Assembly: GCF_003119195.2 (NCBI RefSeq)
Contig: NZ_CP022262.1
Coordinates: 505,001 to 569,000, forward strand
Reading direction: 5' to 3'
DNA: 64,000 bases
Source: Azospirillum baldaniorum
Lineage (GTDB): Bacteria > Pseudomonadota > Alphaproteobacteria > Azospirillales > Azospirillaceae
Below are positions 33,436-42,843 of this stretch, in pieces. Each line of letters opens with the position of its first letter. Position 1 is the first letter of the stretch. Below the pieces are notes generated by a model, which saw nothing but the letters and a program-made list of their open reading frames with translations, did not search any database and had not been told where the DNA came from. Made by a program: the position numbers and the translations under genes.

Positions 33436-35370
33436 TCAGGAGGGCAAAACCTCGCCGAGCGCCCCGGCCAGATCCGCGGGCAGCACCGGCTTGTGCAGCA
33501 GGCGGCAACCGAGCGACATCGCCTCGCGCAACCGTTCCGGGGCGGTGTCGCCGGTGATGATGATGCCCGGCACCGGCCAGCGCTGGCGCACCAGCTCGAC
33601 CACCGAGCGCCCTGAATCGCCGCCCGGCAGACGGTAGTCGGTCAGCACCACATGGGGGCGCCGCAGGCCGGGCAGCGCCGCGGCCAGTTCTCCCGCCGAG
33701 GACACGGCGACCACCTTCAGACCCCAGCGTTTCAGCATCATGGTCATGCTGCGGCGGACCTGCTCGTCGTCCTCCACCAGCAGCACCGTGCGCCCTTTCA
33801 GCCGCGGCTCCCGGTTGGCGACCGGGACCGCCACGGCGCCGGCCTCCGGCTTGCGGGCGTAGGGCACCGTCACCGAGAAGACCGAACCCACCCCGACCCA
33901 GGAGCGCAGCGTCACCTCCGTTCCCAGCAGGCGGGCGATGCGCGACACGATGGACAGGCCCAACCCAAAGCCCTGGGTGGCGTTGCGCTCCGGGTTGTTG
34001 AGCTGGCGGAACTCCTCGAAGATGGCCTCGCGGGCGTCCTCGGGGATGCCCGGCCCGTTGTCCCACACCTGGAACTCCACCCCGTCCGCCCGGCGGCGGC
34101 AGCCCACCAGCACCCGCCCCTTGGCGCCCGTTTCCTTGGAGTGGCCGTGCGCGATGGCGTTGGACAGCAGGTTGCGCAGCAGCCGTTCCAGCAGATGCGG
34201 GTCGGTGCACACCGCCAGGCGGCTGGGCCGGCAGCGCAGGTCGATGGACGAGGCCTCGGCCACGCCGCGGAACTCCTCGGCCAGACGGGTCATCAGGGCC
34301 GTGGGCGAGAAGTCGCTGACCGACACCTCGATGACGCCGGCCTCCAGCCGGGACAGGTCGAGAAGGCCGCTCAGCATGCCGTTCAGGCTGTCGATGGACG
34401 CCTTCAGCCGGTTGAGCGATTCCTGGGCGATCGGGTCAGAGCCGACCGACCCGAGCAGGACATGGGCGTAGAGGGCCGCCGCCTGGATCGGCTGGCGCAG
34501 GTCGTGGCTGGCCGCGGCGAGAAACTTGGTCTTGGCCCGGTTCGCCGCCTCCGCCGTCTCCTTGGCTTGCCTGAGCTGCTCCTGCGTCCGCTTGCGCTCG
34601 GTCACGTCGCGGAAGATCACGGCGATGCGGCGCTGCTCGGGGGCGCCGACCTTGAAGACGTAGAAGCTGAGCCATTTCTCCAGCGGCCCGGCATACAGCT
34701 CCGTCCGCGTCGGTTCCCCGTCGCGCGCCGCGCGGCCGAACACCTCGTACCAGAAATCCTCGAAGGCCGGGCTGATCTCGCGCATCCGCCGCCCGACGTA
34801 ATCCTCCCCGGCCATGCGCCGTGCCGCGGGGTTCATCTCCAGATAGAGGACGTCCACCGGCCGGTCGCCATCGAACAGGACATCGGCGAGCAGGAACCCC
34901 TCGTCCATCGCCTCGAACAGGGTGCGGAACCGCCGCTCGCTCTCGGTGAGCTGGGCGGTGCGCTCCTCGACCCGCTGTTCCAGAGCGGCGTTGGCCTCCT
35001 CCAGCTCCTCGGTGAGGACCTGAAGCTCCTCGTAGGAAGTCTGGAGTTCTTCCGACAGATGGGTTTCGTCCCGGCGGAGCGTGTTCAAGCGCTGGTCGGA
35101 ATCCGCCAGGGCGTCGAGCAGCTCCGCCCGGCGGGTTTCCGACGCGGTGAGGCGTTCGCGCAACGCGGCGATCTCATGCCGCTGCGCGGTCATTTCCTCT
35201 TCGATCTGAATCCGGTCGGCCGCGAGAAGGCGGGCTTCCTCCTGGGCGTCCTCCGCCGTCACCAGGGCCTGTTCCAGGCTCCGGTCCAGCTCTGCAACGC
35301 GCTGGAGCAACACTTCGCGCTCGGACTCGCGAGTCTCACTCCCCGCGCGGATGGATGCCGATCTGTCCAA
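33436..35370 (-). CDS. Hybrid sensor histidine kinase with PAS and receiver domains
   Basis: The 644-residue protein has a long coiled coil (about residues 15-145), a PAS domain (145-262) and a HisKA dimerisation domain. The phospho-acceptor is His289 in AAASHDLRQP. A HATPase domain (about 390-505) follows with NAIAHG, DNGPGIP and GFGLGLSIV, then a C-terminal receiver (about 525-640) with Asp578 (LTDYRLPGG) and Lys627 (HKPV). No membrane segment is present, so it senses a cytoplasmic signal. The start is a TTG preceded by GAGGGGGAAGC. It lies divergently from two CheB-like genes, with CheR-PAS nearby, suggesting a shared regulatory pathway. The internal receiver may be a phosphate sink or pass phosphate to an unseen Hpt protein. 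Confidence 0.9.
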   Translation of the reverse strand: MDRSASIRAGSETRESEREVLLQRVAELDRSLEQALVTAEDAQEEARLLAADRIQIEEEMTAQRHEIAALRERLTASETRRAELLDALADSDQRLNTLRRDETHLSEELQTSYEELQVLTEELEEANAALEQRVEERTAQLTESERRFRTLFEAMDEGFLLADVLFDGDRPVDVLYLEMNPAARRMAGEDYVGRRMREISPAFEDFWYEVFGRAARDGEPTRTELYAGPLEKWLSFYVFKVGAPEQRRIAVIFRDVTERKRTQEQLRQAKETAEAANRAKTKFLAAASHDLRQPIQAAALYAHVLLGSVGSDPIAQESLNRLKASIDSLNGMLSGLLDLSRLEAGVIEVSVSDFSPTALMTRLAEEFRGVAEASSIDLRCRPSRLAVCTDPHLLERLLRNLLSNAIAHGHSKETGAKGRVLVGCRRRADGVEFQVWDNGPGIPEDAREAIFEEFRQLNNPERNATQGFGLGLSIVSRIARLLGTEVTLRSWVGVGSVFSVTVPYARKPEAGAVAVPVANREPRLKGRTVLLVEDDEQVRRSMTMMLKRWGLKVVAVSSAGELAAALPGLRRPHVVLTDYRLPGGDSGRSVVELVRQRWPVPGIIITGDTAPERLREAMSLGCRLLHKPVLPADLAGALGEVLPS

Positions 35371-35508
35371 GCTTCCCCCTCGCTGGGAACGAATGATTGC
35401 ACAGACCGCACAACACTGCGCGCGTGGAAAAGTTATAGGACCAAAGCCGGAATTTCTTGGTCAACGCCCTGTTGTCACAGCGCATACACAAACTGTTGTT
35501 TCCGACCC

Positions 35509-36528
35509 ATGGATAAGAGGGACATCCTGGCCATCGGGGCCTCTGCCGGCGGAATCACCGCCTTGCGGAGGCTGTTCGCGGCGATGCCGCGCGATGTGAC
35601 GGCCACGGTCTTCGTCGTTCAGCATGTCGGCGCCACGCACAGCGTGCTGCCGGTCCTGCTGTCGCGCGCCGGCTGGCTTCCCGCCTTCCATCCCGAGGAT
35701 GGGGAGCCGGTGCGGGAGGGCTGGATCCATGTCGCCCCGCCCGATCACCATCTTCTCGTCAAGGACGGTTGCGCGCTGGTGCGCCGCGGCGCGCGGGAGA
35801 ACCGCTGCCGTCCGGCCATCGACCCGCTGTTCCGGTCGGTGGCGGTCGCCTACGGGGTGCGGGCGGTGGGGCTGATCCTGACCGGCACGCTGGACGACGG
35901 AACCGCCGGGCTGCGCGCCGTGAAGCGCTGCGGCGGGCTGGCGATGGTGCAGGACCCGGACGACGCCGAATGGCCGGACATGCCGCGCAACGCCATGCGG
36001 AATGTCTCCGTGGACGCCTGCGCCCCGCTGTCCGACCTGCCGGCGCTGCTGGCCCGCCGGCTGGCCGAACCTTGCGGCCCCCCGGTGCCGGTTCCCGACG
36101 ACATCGCGATGGAGGCGCGCGTCCCGGAGAACGAGTTCGACGCGGTGCCGGAACTCACCGCCTCCGTCGGCAAGCCGAGCACGCTGAGCTGCCCTGATTG
36201 CGGCGGCAATCTGGTGGAGATCGAGGACGGGCCGTTGCTGCGCTTCCGCTGCAAGGTCGGCCACGCCTACGGTCCCGCGGCGCTGGCCGAGTCCCATCGG
36301 GAGTCGATCGAGCAGGCCATCTGGGTCGCCCTGCGCACCCATCAGGACCGCGCCATCATGTTCCGGCGCCTGGCCGGGCGGGCCCGCGAACATGGACACC
36401 CCACCGTCGAGGCCAACTGGACCCGGTCGGCGCAGGAGGCCGAGCGGACCGTGGCGATGCTGAAGGAGGTGCTGTCGAAACAGGGGCAGGAATTGGCGGG
36501 CAGCCTGGCCGAGGAAGGAGAGGATTGA
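35509..36528 (+). CDS. CheB-type methylesterase without receiver domain, with C-terminal zinc-ribbon-like region
   Basis: The 339-residue protein has a CheB methylesterase domain at about residues 1-190. The catalytic triad candidates are Ser in IGASAGG, His in VQHVGATH and Asp in TGTLDDGTAGL. Instead of the usual N-terminal receiver it carries a C-terminal extension with CPDCGG and RCKVGHAYG, which could bind zinc, followed by a helical tail. Such proteins occur with CheR-PAS proteins in non-flagellar signalling. It should remove methyl groups from glutamates of a target, or deamidate it, but no methyl-accepting protein is in view. A second copy of the same design starts 46 bases downstream. 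Confidence 0.88.
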   Translation: MDKRDILAIGASAGGITALRRLFAAMPRDVTATVFVVQHVGATHSVLPVLLSRAGWLPAFHPEDGEPVREGWIHVAPPDHHLLVKDGCALVRRGARENRCRPAIDPLFRSVAVAYGVRAVGLILTGTLDDGTAGLRAVKRCGGLAMVQDPDDAEWPDMPRNAMRNVSVDACAPLSDLPALLARRLAEPCGPPVPVPDDIAMEARVPENEFDAVPELTASVGKPSTLSCPDCGGNLVEIEDGPLLRFRCKVGHAYGPAALAESHRESIEQAIWVALRTHQDRAIMFRRLAGRAREHGHPTVEANWTRSAQEAERTVAMLKEVLSKQGQELAGSLAEEGED

Positions 36529-36574
36529 TGGGACGAACTCCAGCCGATGCGGAACGGGCAAAGGCTGGGGTCCC

Positions 36575-37573
36575 ATGACGGATGGCCCCCTGATCGTGAT
36601 CGGCGCGTCGGCGGGCGGGCTGGAGGCGCTGGAAGCCCTGGTCCGGGACCTGCCGCCCGATCTGCCGGCGGCGGTGTGCATCGTCCTGCACATCGGCGAC
36701 CGGCCCACCGCGGCGCCGTCGATCCTCGACCGGGCCGGGCCGCTTCCGGCCAGCCACGCCCGCGACCGGGAGCCGCTCCGCGCCGGCCACATCCATGTGG
36801 CGCCGCCGGGTTGCCATCTGGTGGTGGAAGCGCCCCGGTGCCTGCGCCTGTTGCGCGGGCCGCGCGAGCACAGCACCCGGCCTGCCGTCGATCCGCTGTT
36901 CCGGTCCGCCGCGCGGGCTTGCGGACCGGCGGTCATCGGCGTGGTGCTGTCGGGGGCGTTGAACGACGGCACGGCGGGCCTTGCCGAAATCAAGCGGCGG
37001 GGCGGCGTCGCCGTGGTGCAGGACCCCACGGACGCGCGGTATCCCGGCATGCCGCGCAGCGCGCTCGACCACGTCGCGGTCGATCACTGCGTGCCGGCGG
37101 CGGCCATGGGTGCGCTGCTCGGCCGGCTGGCCGCGGAACGCGATGCGGACGCCGCACCGCCCGCGGCATCCAAGGAGGCGCCTATGGAAGGCATGTACAA
37201 TTTGAACAGGCCGGCCGCCCTGACCTGCCCGGATTGCGGAGGGGCGCTCCGGGAGACCAAGGTGGACACGCTGCCCTACTTCACCTGCCACATCGGCCAC
37301 CGCTACGGCGCCGACAGCATGGAGGAGGCGCAGCTTCACATGGTTGAGCAGGCGTTCGAGGTGGCGTTGCGGGCCTTGAACGAACGCGCCGCCCTGTGCC
37401 TGCGCCTTGCCGAGACGGCGCAGGGCATGGGGCAGGGGCTGTCCGCCAAGCGGTGGGACGAGGCCGGGCGCGAGGCGCGCGAGCGCGCGGAGTTGTTGAT
37501 CCGCTTCCTGGGCGAGGAGTGGATTCGCCCACCTTTCCACCCCGGAAGCGGCGGCGCGCCCGACCGGTTCTGA
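36575..37573 (+). CDS. Second CheB-type methylesterase with C-terminal zinc-ribbon-like region
   Basis: This 332-residue protein is a paralogue of the preceding one. It has IGASAGG near the N-terminus, VLHIGDRP at the His position, SGALNDGTAGL with the expected Asp, and a C-terminal CPDCGG with HIGHRYG followed by helices. In the segment around the catalytic His it differs from its neighbour (VLHIGDRPT versus VQHVGATHS), so substrate or activity may have diverged. The two genes look like a tandem duplication. It converges on the CheR-PAS gene with only 22 bases between stops and no room for a conventional terminator. Confidence 0.87.
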   Translation: MTDGPLIVIGASAGGLEALEALVRDLPPDLPAAVCIVLHIGDRPTAAPSILDRAGPLPASHARDREPLRAGHIHVAPPGCHLVVEAPRCLRLLRGPREHSTRPAVDPLFRSAARACGPAVIGVVLSGALNDGTAGLAEIKRRGGVAVVQDPTDARYPGMPRSALDHVAVDHCVPAAAMGALLGRLAAERDADAAPPAASKEAPMEGMYNLNRPAALTCPDCGGALRETKVDTLPYFTCHIGHRYGADSMEEAQLHMVEQAFEVALRALNERAALCLRLAETAQGMGQGLSAKRWDEAGREARERAELLIRFLGEEWIRPPFHPGSGGAPDRF

Positions 37574-37595
37574 CCCGCCCTTTATACTCGGCCCC

Positions 37596-39872
37596 TTACT
37601 CTACCTCCGCCTTTTCGCCGCCCTCCGCGCCGAGATGCTGGCGTTCAGTGGTGTCGTGCACGATGGCGACGAGGATCGGCGGCTGTTCCCCGCCGAAATG
37701 CTGAAGGCAGACCTCGACCGGATGGGGGCCGCGCTGGCTGCCCTGCATCACCGTCTCGAAGACCACCTCCTCCTTGTCGCCCGAGAGAAGAGGCGCCACG
37801 AGCGCCCGGAACCGCTCCGCCGGCACCTCGGGCATCAGGTCGTGCACGGCCAGCTGCTTCAGATGCTCCAGCTTGTAGCCCAGCTTGGTCTCGGCGCCGC
37901 GGTTCACCAGCAGGAAATGGAAGCTGGACGGGTCCAGGAAATAGACCTCGTTCAGGGATTCGCCGATGATCCGCCCGAGATAGCCGGCGAAGGCCTCGGT
38001 CCGGGTCTGTTCGGTCACGTCCTCGATGATCAGGACGACGCCGCGGGCCTCCCGCGCCTCGTACAGCAGCGGGGAGAGCCGGACCCGGCAGGTCACCGCG
38101 CGGCCGCGCCGGTCCACGGCGTTCAGCATGACGGGCGTCTGCGGCGCCTCGCTGTGCAGGACCCTCTCCAGATCGAGGCGGAGCCGGTGCACCGGCAGGC
38201 CGATGTCGAGGTCGAGGAACTCCTCGTCCTGCACCTCCTCGGCGCGCAGGCCCCACATGTTCTCGCCCCAGCGGTTCCAGGAGCGCACGCGCAAATTCTG
38301 GTCCAGAACGATGATGCCCACGTCCATGCTGCGCAGAACCGATTCCGAGTAGCGGCGGAACTCCCCCGACTCCTCGCCCTGGCGGCGCAGCTCCTCGTTG
38401 GCGACCTCCAACTCCTCGTTCGCGGAGCGCAGCTCCTCGTTCATGGTCTCCAGCTCCTCGTTGGTGGACTGGAGTTCCTCGTTGGTGGTTTCCAACTCCT
38501 CGTTGGTGGACTGAAGCTCCTCGTTGGTCGTCTCCAGCTCCTCGTTGGAGCTTTGCAGCTCCTCGATCGTCGTCTCCAGGCTCTCCTGGGCGGCCTCCAG
38601 CTCCTGTTGCACCTGGAAGTGCCGGCTGGTGTCGGTGAAGCCGAGCAGCGTGGCGAAGGGCTTGCCGTCACGCCCGTAGAGCAGGGAGATTTCGATGCTC
38701 AGGCGCATCGGCTCGCCCGGCGGACGGGCGAATTCCTGATGCTCGATGCGCACCACGCGCCCCGTCTTCTGCACCTCCTCGATGCGCGAGCGCAGCTCCG
38801 CCGGGCGGTAGGAGATCGACAGGTCCTGGAACGGGCGGCCGATGTCGATCTCGCCCACGTCGAGAAGGCGCCGGGCCATGGCGTTGGCGAAGACGAGGAT
38901 GCCGTCGCTGTTGACCGACAGATAGGCGGTGGCGCTGCTGTCCACGATGCCTTCCATCAGCCGGCTCTGGAAGCTCTGCCGGTGGTTGTTGTGCTCCGGC
39001 GCGATGGTCAGGCTGCCGCCCAGGCTGCGCCGCCATTCCTGCGGCACCTTGCGGAAGATGCGGCTCTTCAGGTTCACCGGCTCGAACATCTTGGAGCGGG
39101 CGAGCTGGGTCTCCGCCTTGCCGAGGAACAGGACGCCATCGCTGGTCAGCGCGTAGTGGAGGCGCGGCAGCACGATGTTCTGGGTGTCGCTTTCCAGATA
39201 GATCAGCAGGTTGCGGCAGACCAGCAGGTCGATGCGCGAGATCGGGGCGTCGGTCACCAGATTGTGCCGCCCGAAGATCACGCATTTGCGCAGCTCGCGC
39301 TGGAAGACGTAGTGGTTGTTGGTGCGCTCGAAATACCGCTCCAGCAACGGGGGCGGCACGCTTTCCACGTCACGCGGCGAGTAGATGGCGTGCCGGGCGG
39401 TGTTCAGCGCCGCGTCGTCCAGATCGGTGGCATAGATCTTCACCCGGTTGATGAAGGCGTCCTTGCCCAACGCCTCGGCGAGCAGCATGGCGAGGGAATA
39501 GGGCTCCTCCCCCGAGGCGCAGCCGGCGCTCCAGATGCGGATAGGATCGCGGTCGGAACGCTGCGCCAGGATCTGCGGGACGACGTCCTTCCGCAGCACG
39601 TCCCAGGAGTCGGTGTCGCGGAAGAAGGAGGTCACGTTGATCAGCACGGTGTTCAGAAGATGGATGAATTCCTGCGGGTCGGCTTCCAGCAGGCCGTGAT
39701 AGGCGGCGAAATCCTCGCAGCCGGCCTCCTCCATCCGGCGGCGGATGCGCCGTTGCAGGCTGGTGCGCTTGTAGCCGCGGAAATCGAGGCCGCGGCTTTC
39801 CTGGATGTAGCGGATCAGCGCCTCGAATTCGGGGTCGACGGGGTCCTTGGCGCTGGTTTCCTTGCTGGACAT
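37596..39872 (-). CDS. CheR methyltransferase-PAS protein with long coiled coil
   Basis: The 758-residue protein begins with a CheR methyltransferase (about residues 10-285). The S-adenosylmethionine-binding motif is SAGCASGEEPYSLAM at about 115-129, and CRNLLIYL follows near 220. Next are a PAS-like domain (about 300-420), a regular coiled coil built from repeated TNEELxS/T units (about 435-505) and two further PAS domains (about 520-740, with VTEQTRTEAF between them). There is no CheB domain or kinase here; both are encoded next door. It is likely to methylate receptors or signalling partners in response to a cytoplasmic cue. Its ATG follows the polA stop by a single base (TGAGATG), so it may be translationally coupled to polA. 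Confidence 0.9.
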   Translation of the reverse strand: MSSKETSAKDPVDPEFEALIRYIQESRGLDFRGYKRTSLQRRIRRRMEEAGCEDFAAYHGLLEADPQEFIHLLNTVLINVTSFFRDTDSWDVLRKDVVPQILAQRSDRDPIRIWSAGCASGEEPYSLAMLLAEALGKDAFINRVKIYATDLDDAALNTARHAIYSPRDVESVPPPLLERYFERTNNHYVFQRELRKCVIFGRHNLVTDAPISRIDLLVCRNLLIYLESDTQNIVLPRLHYALTSDGVLFLGKAETQLARSKMFEPVNLKSRIFRKVPQEWRRSLGGSLTIAPEHNNHRQSFQSRLMEGIVDSSATAYLSVNSDGILVFANAMARRLLDVGEIDIGRPFQDLSISYRPAELRSRIEEVQKTGRVVRIEHQEFARPPGEPMRLSIEISLLYGRDGKPFATLLGFTDTSRHFQVQQELEAAQESLETTIEELQSSNEELETTNEELQSTNEELETTNEELQSTNEELETMNEELRSANEELEVANEELRRQGEESGEFRRYSESVLRSMDVGIIVLDQNLRVRSWNRWGENMWGLRAEEVQDEEFLDLDIGLPVHRLRLDLERVLHSEAPQTPVMLNAVDRRGRAVTCRVRLSPLLYEAREARGVVLIIEDVTEQTRTEAFAGYLGRIIGESLNEVYFLDPSSFHFLLVNRGAETKLGYKLEHLKQLAVHDLMPEVPAERFRALVAPLLSGDKEEVVFETVMQGSQRGPHPVEVCLQHFGGEQPPILVAIVHDTTERQHLGAEGGEKAEVE
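38391..38570 (-). repeat. Tandem 21-base repeats encoding the CheR-PAS coiled coil
   Basis: Units close to CTCCTCGTTGGTGGACTGGA on the plus strand recur every 21 bases. They encode seven-residue steps of EELQSTN and EELETTN on the minus strand. The near identity of adjacent units suggests a length that can change by slippage. Confidence 0.8.
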
Positions 39873-39873
39873 C

Positions 39874-42741
39874 TCAGTGTGCCTCGTCCCAGTTGCCGCC
39901 GATGCCGGCCTCCGCCACCAGCGGCACGCCGAGCGTCGCGGCCCCCTCCATGACCTGCCGCACCAGGGCGGCGGCGCGTTCGGCCTGATCCTCCGGCGCC
40001 TCGAACAGCAGTTCGTCGTGCACCTGGAGCAGCATGCGGACCTCGTCGAAGCCGGCCTCCTTCAGGGCGCCGGGCACGCGGGCCATGGCGCGCTTCATGA
40101 TGTCGGCGGCGGTGCCCTGGATCGGCGCGTTGATCGCCTGCCGTTCCGCGAAGGCGCGGCGGGCGGCGTTCTTGTCGTGGATGCCGGGGATGTAACAGCG
40201 CCGCCCGAACAGAGTCACCACATGGCCGTTCTGGCGGGCGAAGGCCTTGGTCGCCTCCATCCACAACTTCAGCTCGTGGAAGCGCTCGAAATAGGCCTTG
40301 ATGAAGGCGTTGGCCTCGCCCGGCGCGATGCCGAGCTGGCGGCCCAGCCCGAAGCCGGAAATGCCGTAGATGATGCCGAAGTTGATCGCCTTGGCCTTGC
40401 GCCGGATCTCTGAGGTCATCTGGTCCAGCGGCACGCCGAAGACCTGGCTGGCGGTCGCCGCGTGAATGTCGATGCCGTCCTGGAAAGCCTGTTTCAGCGC
40501 CGCGATGTCGGCCATCTCCGCCACCAGCCGCAGCTCGATCTGCGAATAGTCGATGGAGATGAGCTTGTGCCCCGGTGCCGCGACGAAGGCGCGGCGGATC
40601 TTGCGCCCCTCCTCGGTGCGGACCGGGATGTTCTGCAGGTTCGGGTCGGTCGAGGACAGGCGGCCGGTGTTGGTCGCCGCCATGGCGAAGGCGGTGTGCA
40701 CCCGCTCCGATCCCTCGACGATCTGGGCCTGGAGCGCGTCGGTGTAGGTGTTCTTCAGCTTGGCGAGCTGCCGCCAGTCGAGCACGCGCTGGGCGATGAC
40801 GTGGCCCTGCTCCGCCAGCTCCTCCAGCACGCTGGAATCGGTGGAGTAGGCGCCGGTCTTGCCCTTCTTGCCGGTGCCGAGCTTCATCTCGTCGAACAGG
40901 ATCTCGCCGAGCTGCTTGGGCGAGCCGATGTTGAAGCTGCGCCCGGCGTGCTGGTGGACCTCCTTCTCGATCTCCGCCATGCGGACGGCGAGGTCCTGGG
41001 ACAGGCGGGCCAGCGCCGCCCGGTCCACGCGGATGCCGCAGGATTCCATGTCGGCGATCACCGGGACCAGCGGGCGTTCCAGCGTCTCGTAGACGGTGAC
41101 CATCCGCTCGTCGACCAGCCGCGGCTTCAGCGCCCGCCACAGGCGCAGCGTGATGTCGGCGTCCTCCGCGGCGTAGGCCAGCGCCTTGTCCAGCGGCACG
41201 CGGTCGAAGGTGATCTGGTTCTTCCCGGTGCCGCAGACCTCCTTATAGGGGATGGTCGTGTGGGCGAGGTGCAGCTCCGCCAGCTCGTCCATGCCGTGGC
41301 CGTGGGCGCCGCCCTCCAGCACGTAGGAGATCAGCATGCTGTCATCGACCGGCGACACGCGCACGCCGTGGCGGGCGAAGAGCTGGTGGTCGAACTTGAA
41401 ATTGTGCCCGATCTTCAGGATCGCCGGGTCCTCCAGCACCTCCTTCAGGGCCTTCAGCGCGTCCTCCGCCGGGATCTGCTTCGGCGCTTCCGGCGTCTCG
41501 AAGGACAGCTCCCCGCTGGCCGCGGCGTTGGGGGCCTGATGCGCCAGGGGAATGTAGCAGGCCAGCCCCGGCTCGGTCGCCAGCGAGATGCCGACCAGCG
41601 TCGCCGTGGCGGGGGTCAGCGAGTTGGTCTCGGTGTCCACGGCCAGGACGCCGGTGGTGCGGGCGCGCTCCAGCCAGACGGCCAGGGCGTCGAGGTCCTG
41701 CACCAGCTCGTAGCGCTGCTCCACGTCGGTGGGCGGGGCGGGGCGGCTGCGTGGCGCGCCGACCTCCGCCGCCGGGGTGGCGGAGGAGGGGACCGCGCCG
41801 TCGGCGATGGTGCCGTCCTTGCGCATCTCCGCCTCGACGCGGCTGACGATGGTGCGGAAGCCCTGGGCGCGCAGGAAGTCGATCAGCTTCTGGTGGTCGG
41901 GCTCGCGGACGCGCAGCTCCTCCAGCGGCTTCGGCGGCGGGGCGTGGTCGTCCAGCAGGACGAGGCGGCGGGAGATCCGCGCCTGCTCCGCGAAGTCGAT
42001 CAGCTTCTGGCGGCGGGCCGGCTGCTTGATCTCGCCGGCGCGGGCCAGCAGCGATTCCAGGTCGCCGTATTCGGTGATGAGCTGGGCGGCGGTCTTCACG
42101 CCGATGCCCGGCACGCCCGGCACGTTGTCTACGCTGTCGCCGGCCAGCGCCTGCACGTCCACCACCCGGTCGGGGGCGACGCCGAACTTCTCGAACACCT
42201 CATCGGGGCCGATGGGCTTGTTCTTCAGCGGGTCGAGCATGCGCACGCCGGGGCGGACGAGCTGCATCATGTCCTTGTCGGACGACACGATGGTGACCTC
42301 GCGCCCGGCCTCGTTGGCCAGCCGCGCGTAGGTGGCGATCAGGTCGTCGGCCTCGTAGCCCTCCAACTCCAGGCAGGGCAGGCAGAAGGCCTCCGTCGCC
42401 TCGCGGATCAGGGCGAACTGGGGCTTCAGCTCCTCCGGCGGCTCGGGGCGGTGGGCCTTGTATTCGGGATAGAACTCGTTGCGGAAGTTCAGCCGCTTGG
42501 AATCGAAGACCACCGCCACGGCGGAGGCCTTCAGGTCGGCCAGCAGCTTTAGCAGCATGTTGGAGAAGCCCAGCACCGCGTTCACCGGCGTGCCGTCCGG
42601 ACGGTTCAGCATCGGCAGGGCGTGGAAGGCCCGGAAGATGAAGCCCGACCCGTCCACCAGATACAGGCCGCTGCCGTCCCCGGCGGGCGCGGGGGCGTCG
42701 GTGGCGGTCTGGAGCGTGTCGGTGGTCTTTTCGTCGGACAT
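39874..42741 (-). CDS. polA: DNA polymerase I
   Basis: The 955-residue protein has the three expected domains. The 5' nuclease is at about residues 20-310 (YLVDGSGFIFRAFHALP, SSDKDMMQLV, GDSVDNVPGVPGIG). The 3'-5' exonuclease is at about 350-540; its acidic residues are retained in VLAVDTETNSL and the later YAAEDADITL, so proofreading is likely active. The family A polymerase is at about 560-955, with DYSQIELRL (motif A), RRKAKAINFGIIYGISGFGL (motif B) and LLQVHDELLFE (motif C). It fills gaps in repair and replaces RNA primers. The start ATG is preceded by GGGAAGAGG. Downstream it abuts the CheR-PAS gene. Length is typical for alphaproteobacteria. Confidence 0.97.
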   Translation of the reverse strand: MSDEKTTDTLQTATDAPAPAGDGSGLYLVDGSGFIFRAFHALPMLNRPDGTPVNAVLGFSNMLLKLLADLKASAVAVVFDSKRLNFRNEFYPEYKAHRPEPPEELKPQFALIREATEAFCLPCLELEGYEADDLIATYARLANEAGREVTIVSSDKDMMQLVRPGVRMLDPLKNKPIGPDEVFEKFGVAPDRVVDVQALAGDSVDNVPGVPGIGVKTAAQLITEYGDLESLLARAGEIKQPARRQKLIDFAEQARISRRLVLLDDHAPPPKPLEELRVREPDHQKLIDFLRAQGFRTIVSRVEAEMRKDGTIADGAVPSSATPAAEVGAPRSRPAPPTDVEQRYELVQDLDALAVWLERARTTGVLAVDTETNSLTPATATLVGISLATEPGLACYIPLAHQAPNAAASGELSFETPEAPKQIPAEDALKALKEVLEDPAILKIGHNFKFDHQLFARHGVRVSPVDDSMLISYVLEGGAHGHGMDELAELHLAHTTIPYKEVCGTGKNQITFDRVPLDKALAYAAEDADITLRLWRALKPRLVDERMVTVYETLERPLVPVIADMESCGIRVDRAALARLSQDLAVRMAEIEKEVHQHAGRSFNIGSPKQLGEILFDEMKLGTGKKGKTGAYSTDSSVLEELAEQGHVIAQRVLDWRQLAKLKNTYTDALQAQIVEGSERVHTAFAMAATNTGRLSSTDPNLQNIPVRTEEGRKIRRAFVAAPGHKLISIDYSQIELRLVAEMADIAALKQAFQDGIDIHAATASQVFGVPLDQMTSEIRRKAKAINFGIIYGISGFGLGRQLGIAPGEANAFIKAYFERFHELKLWMEATKAFARQNGHVVTLFGRRCYIPGIHDKNAARRAFAERQAINAPIQGTAADIMKRAMARVPGALKEAGFDEVRMLLQVHDELLFEAPEDQAERAAALVRQVMEGAATLGVPLVAEAGIGGNWDEAH

Positions 42742-42843
42742 GTGGTGCGGCCTCTTCCCTTCGGGGCGATACCATGGCCGAAGGCGGCCCGAGAGTCGAG
42801 CGCCCGACGCCCCTGAAAAGGCCGGTCGTGAAGGGCCGGGCGG

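Noticed and set aside
33652..35508. Upstream extension of the first CheB frame, opposite the hybrid kinase
   Set aside because: The kinase motifs (His289, Asp578) are on the minus strand. The CheB domain begins right at the ATG at 35509.
36575..37573. Second CheB as an inactive remnant because of ALNDG at the Asp site
   Set aside because: The conserved Asp is the one before Gly (DG), which is kept, and the Ser motif is intact, so loss of activity is not shown.
40462..42552. Long plus-strand frame opposite polA
   Set aside because: polA has all its catalytic motifs on the minus strand. The plus-strand product is low-complexity and has no recognisable motif.
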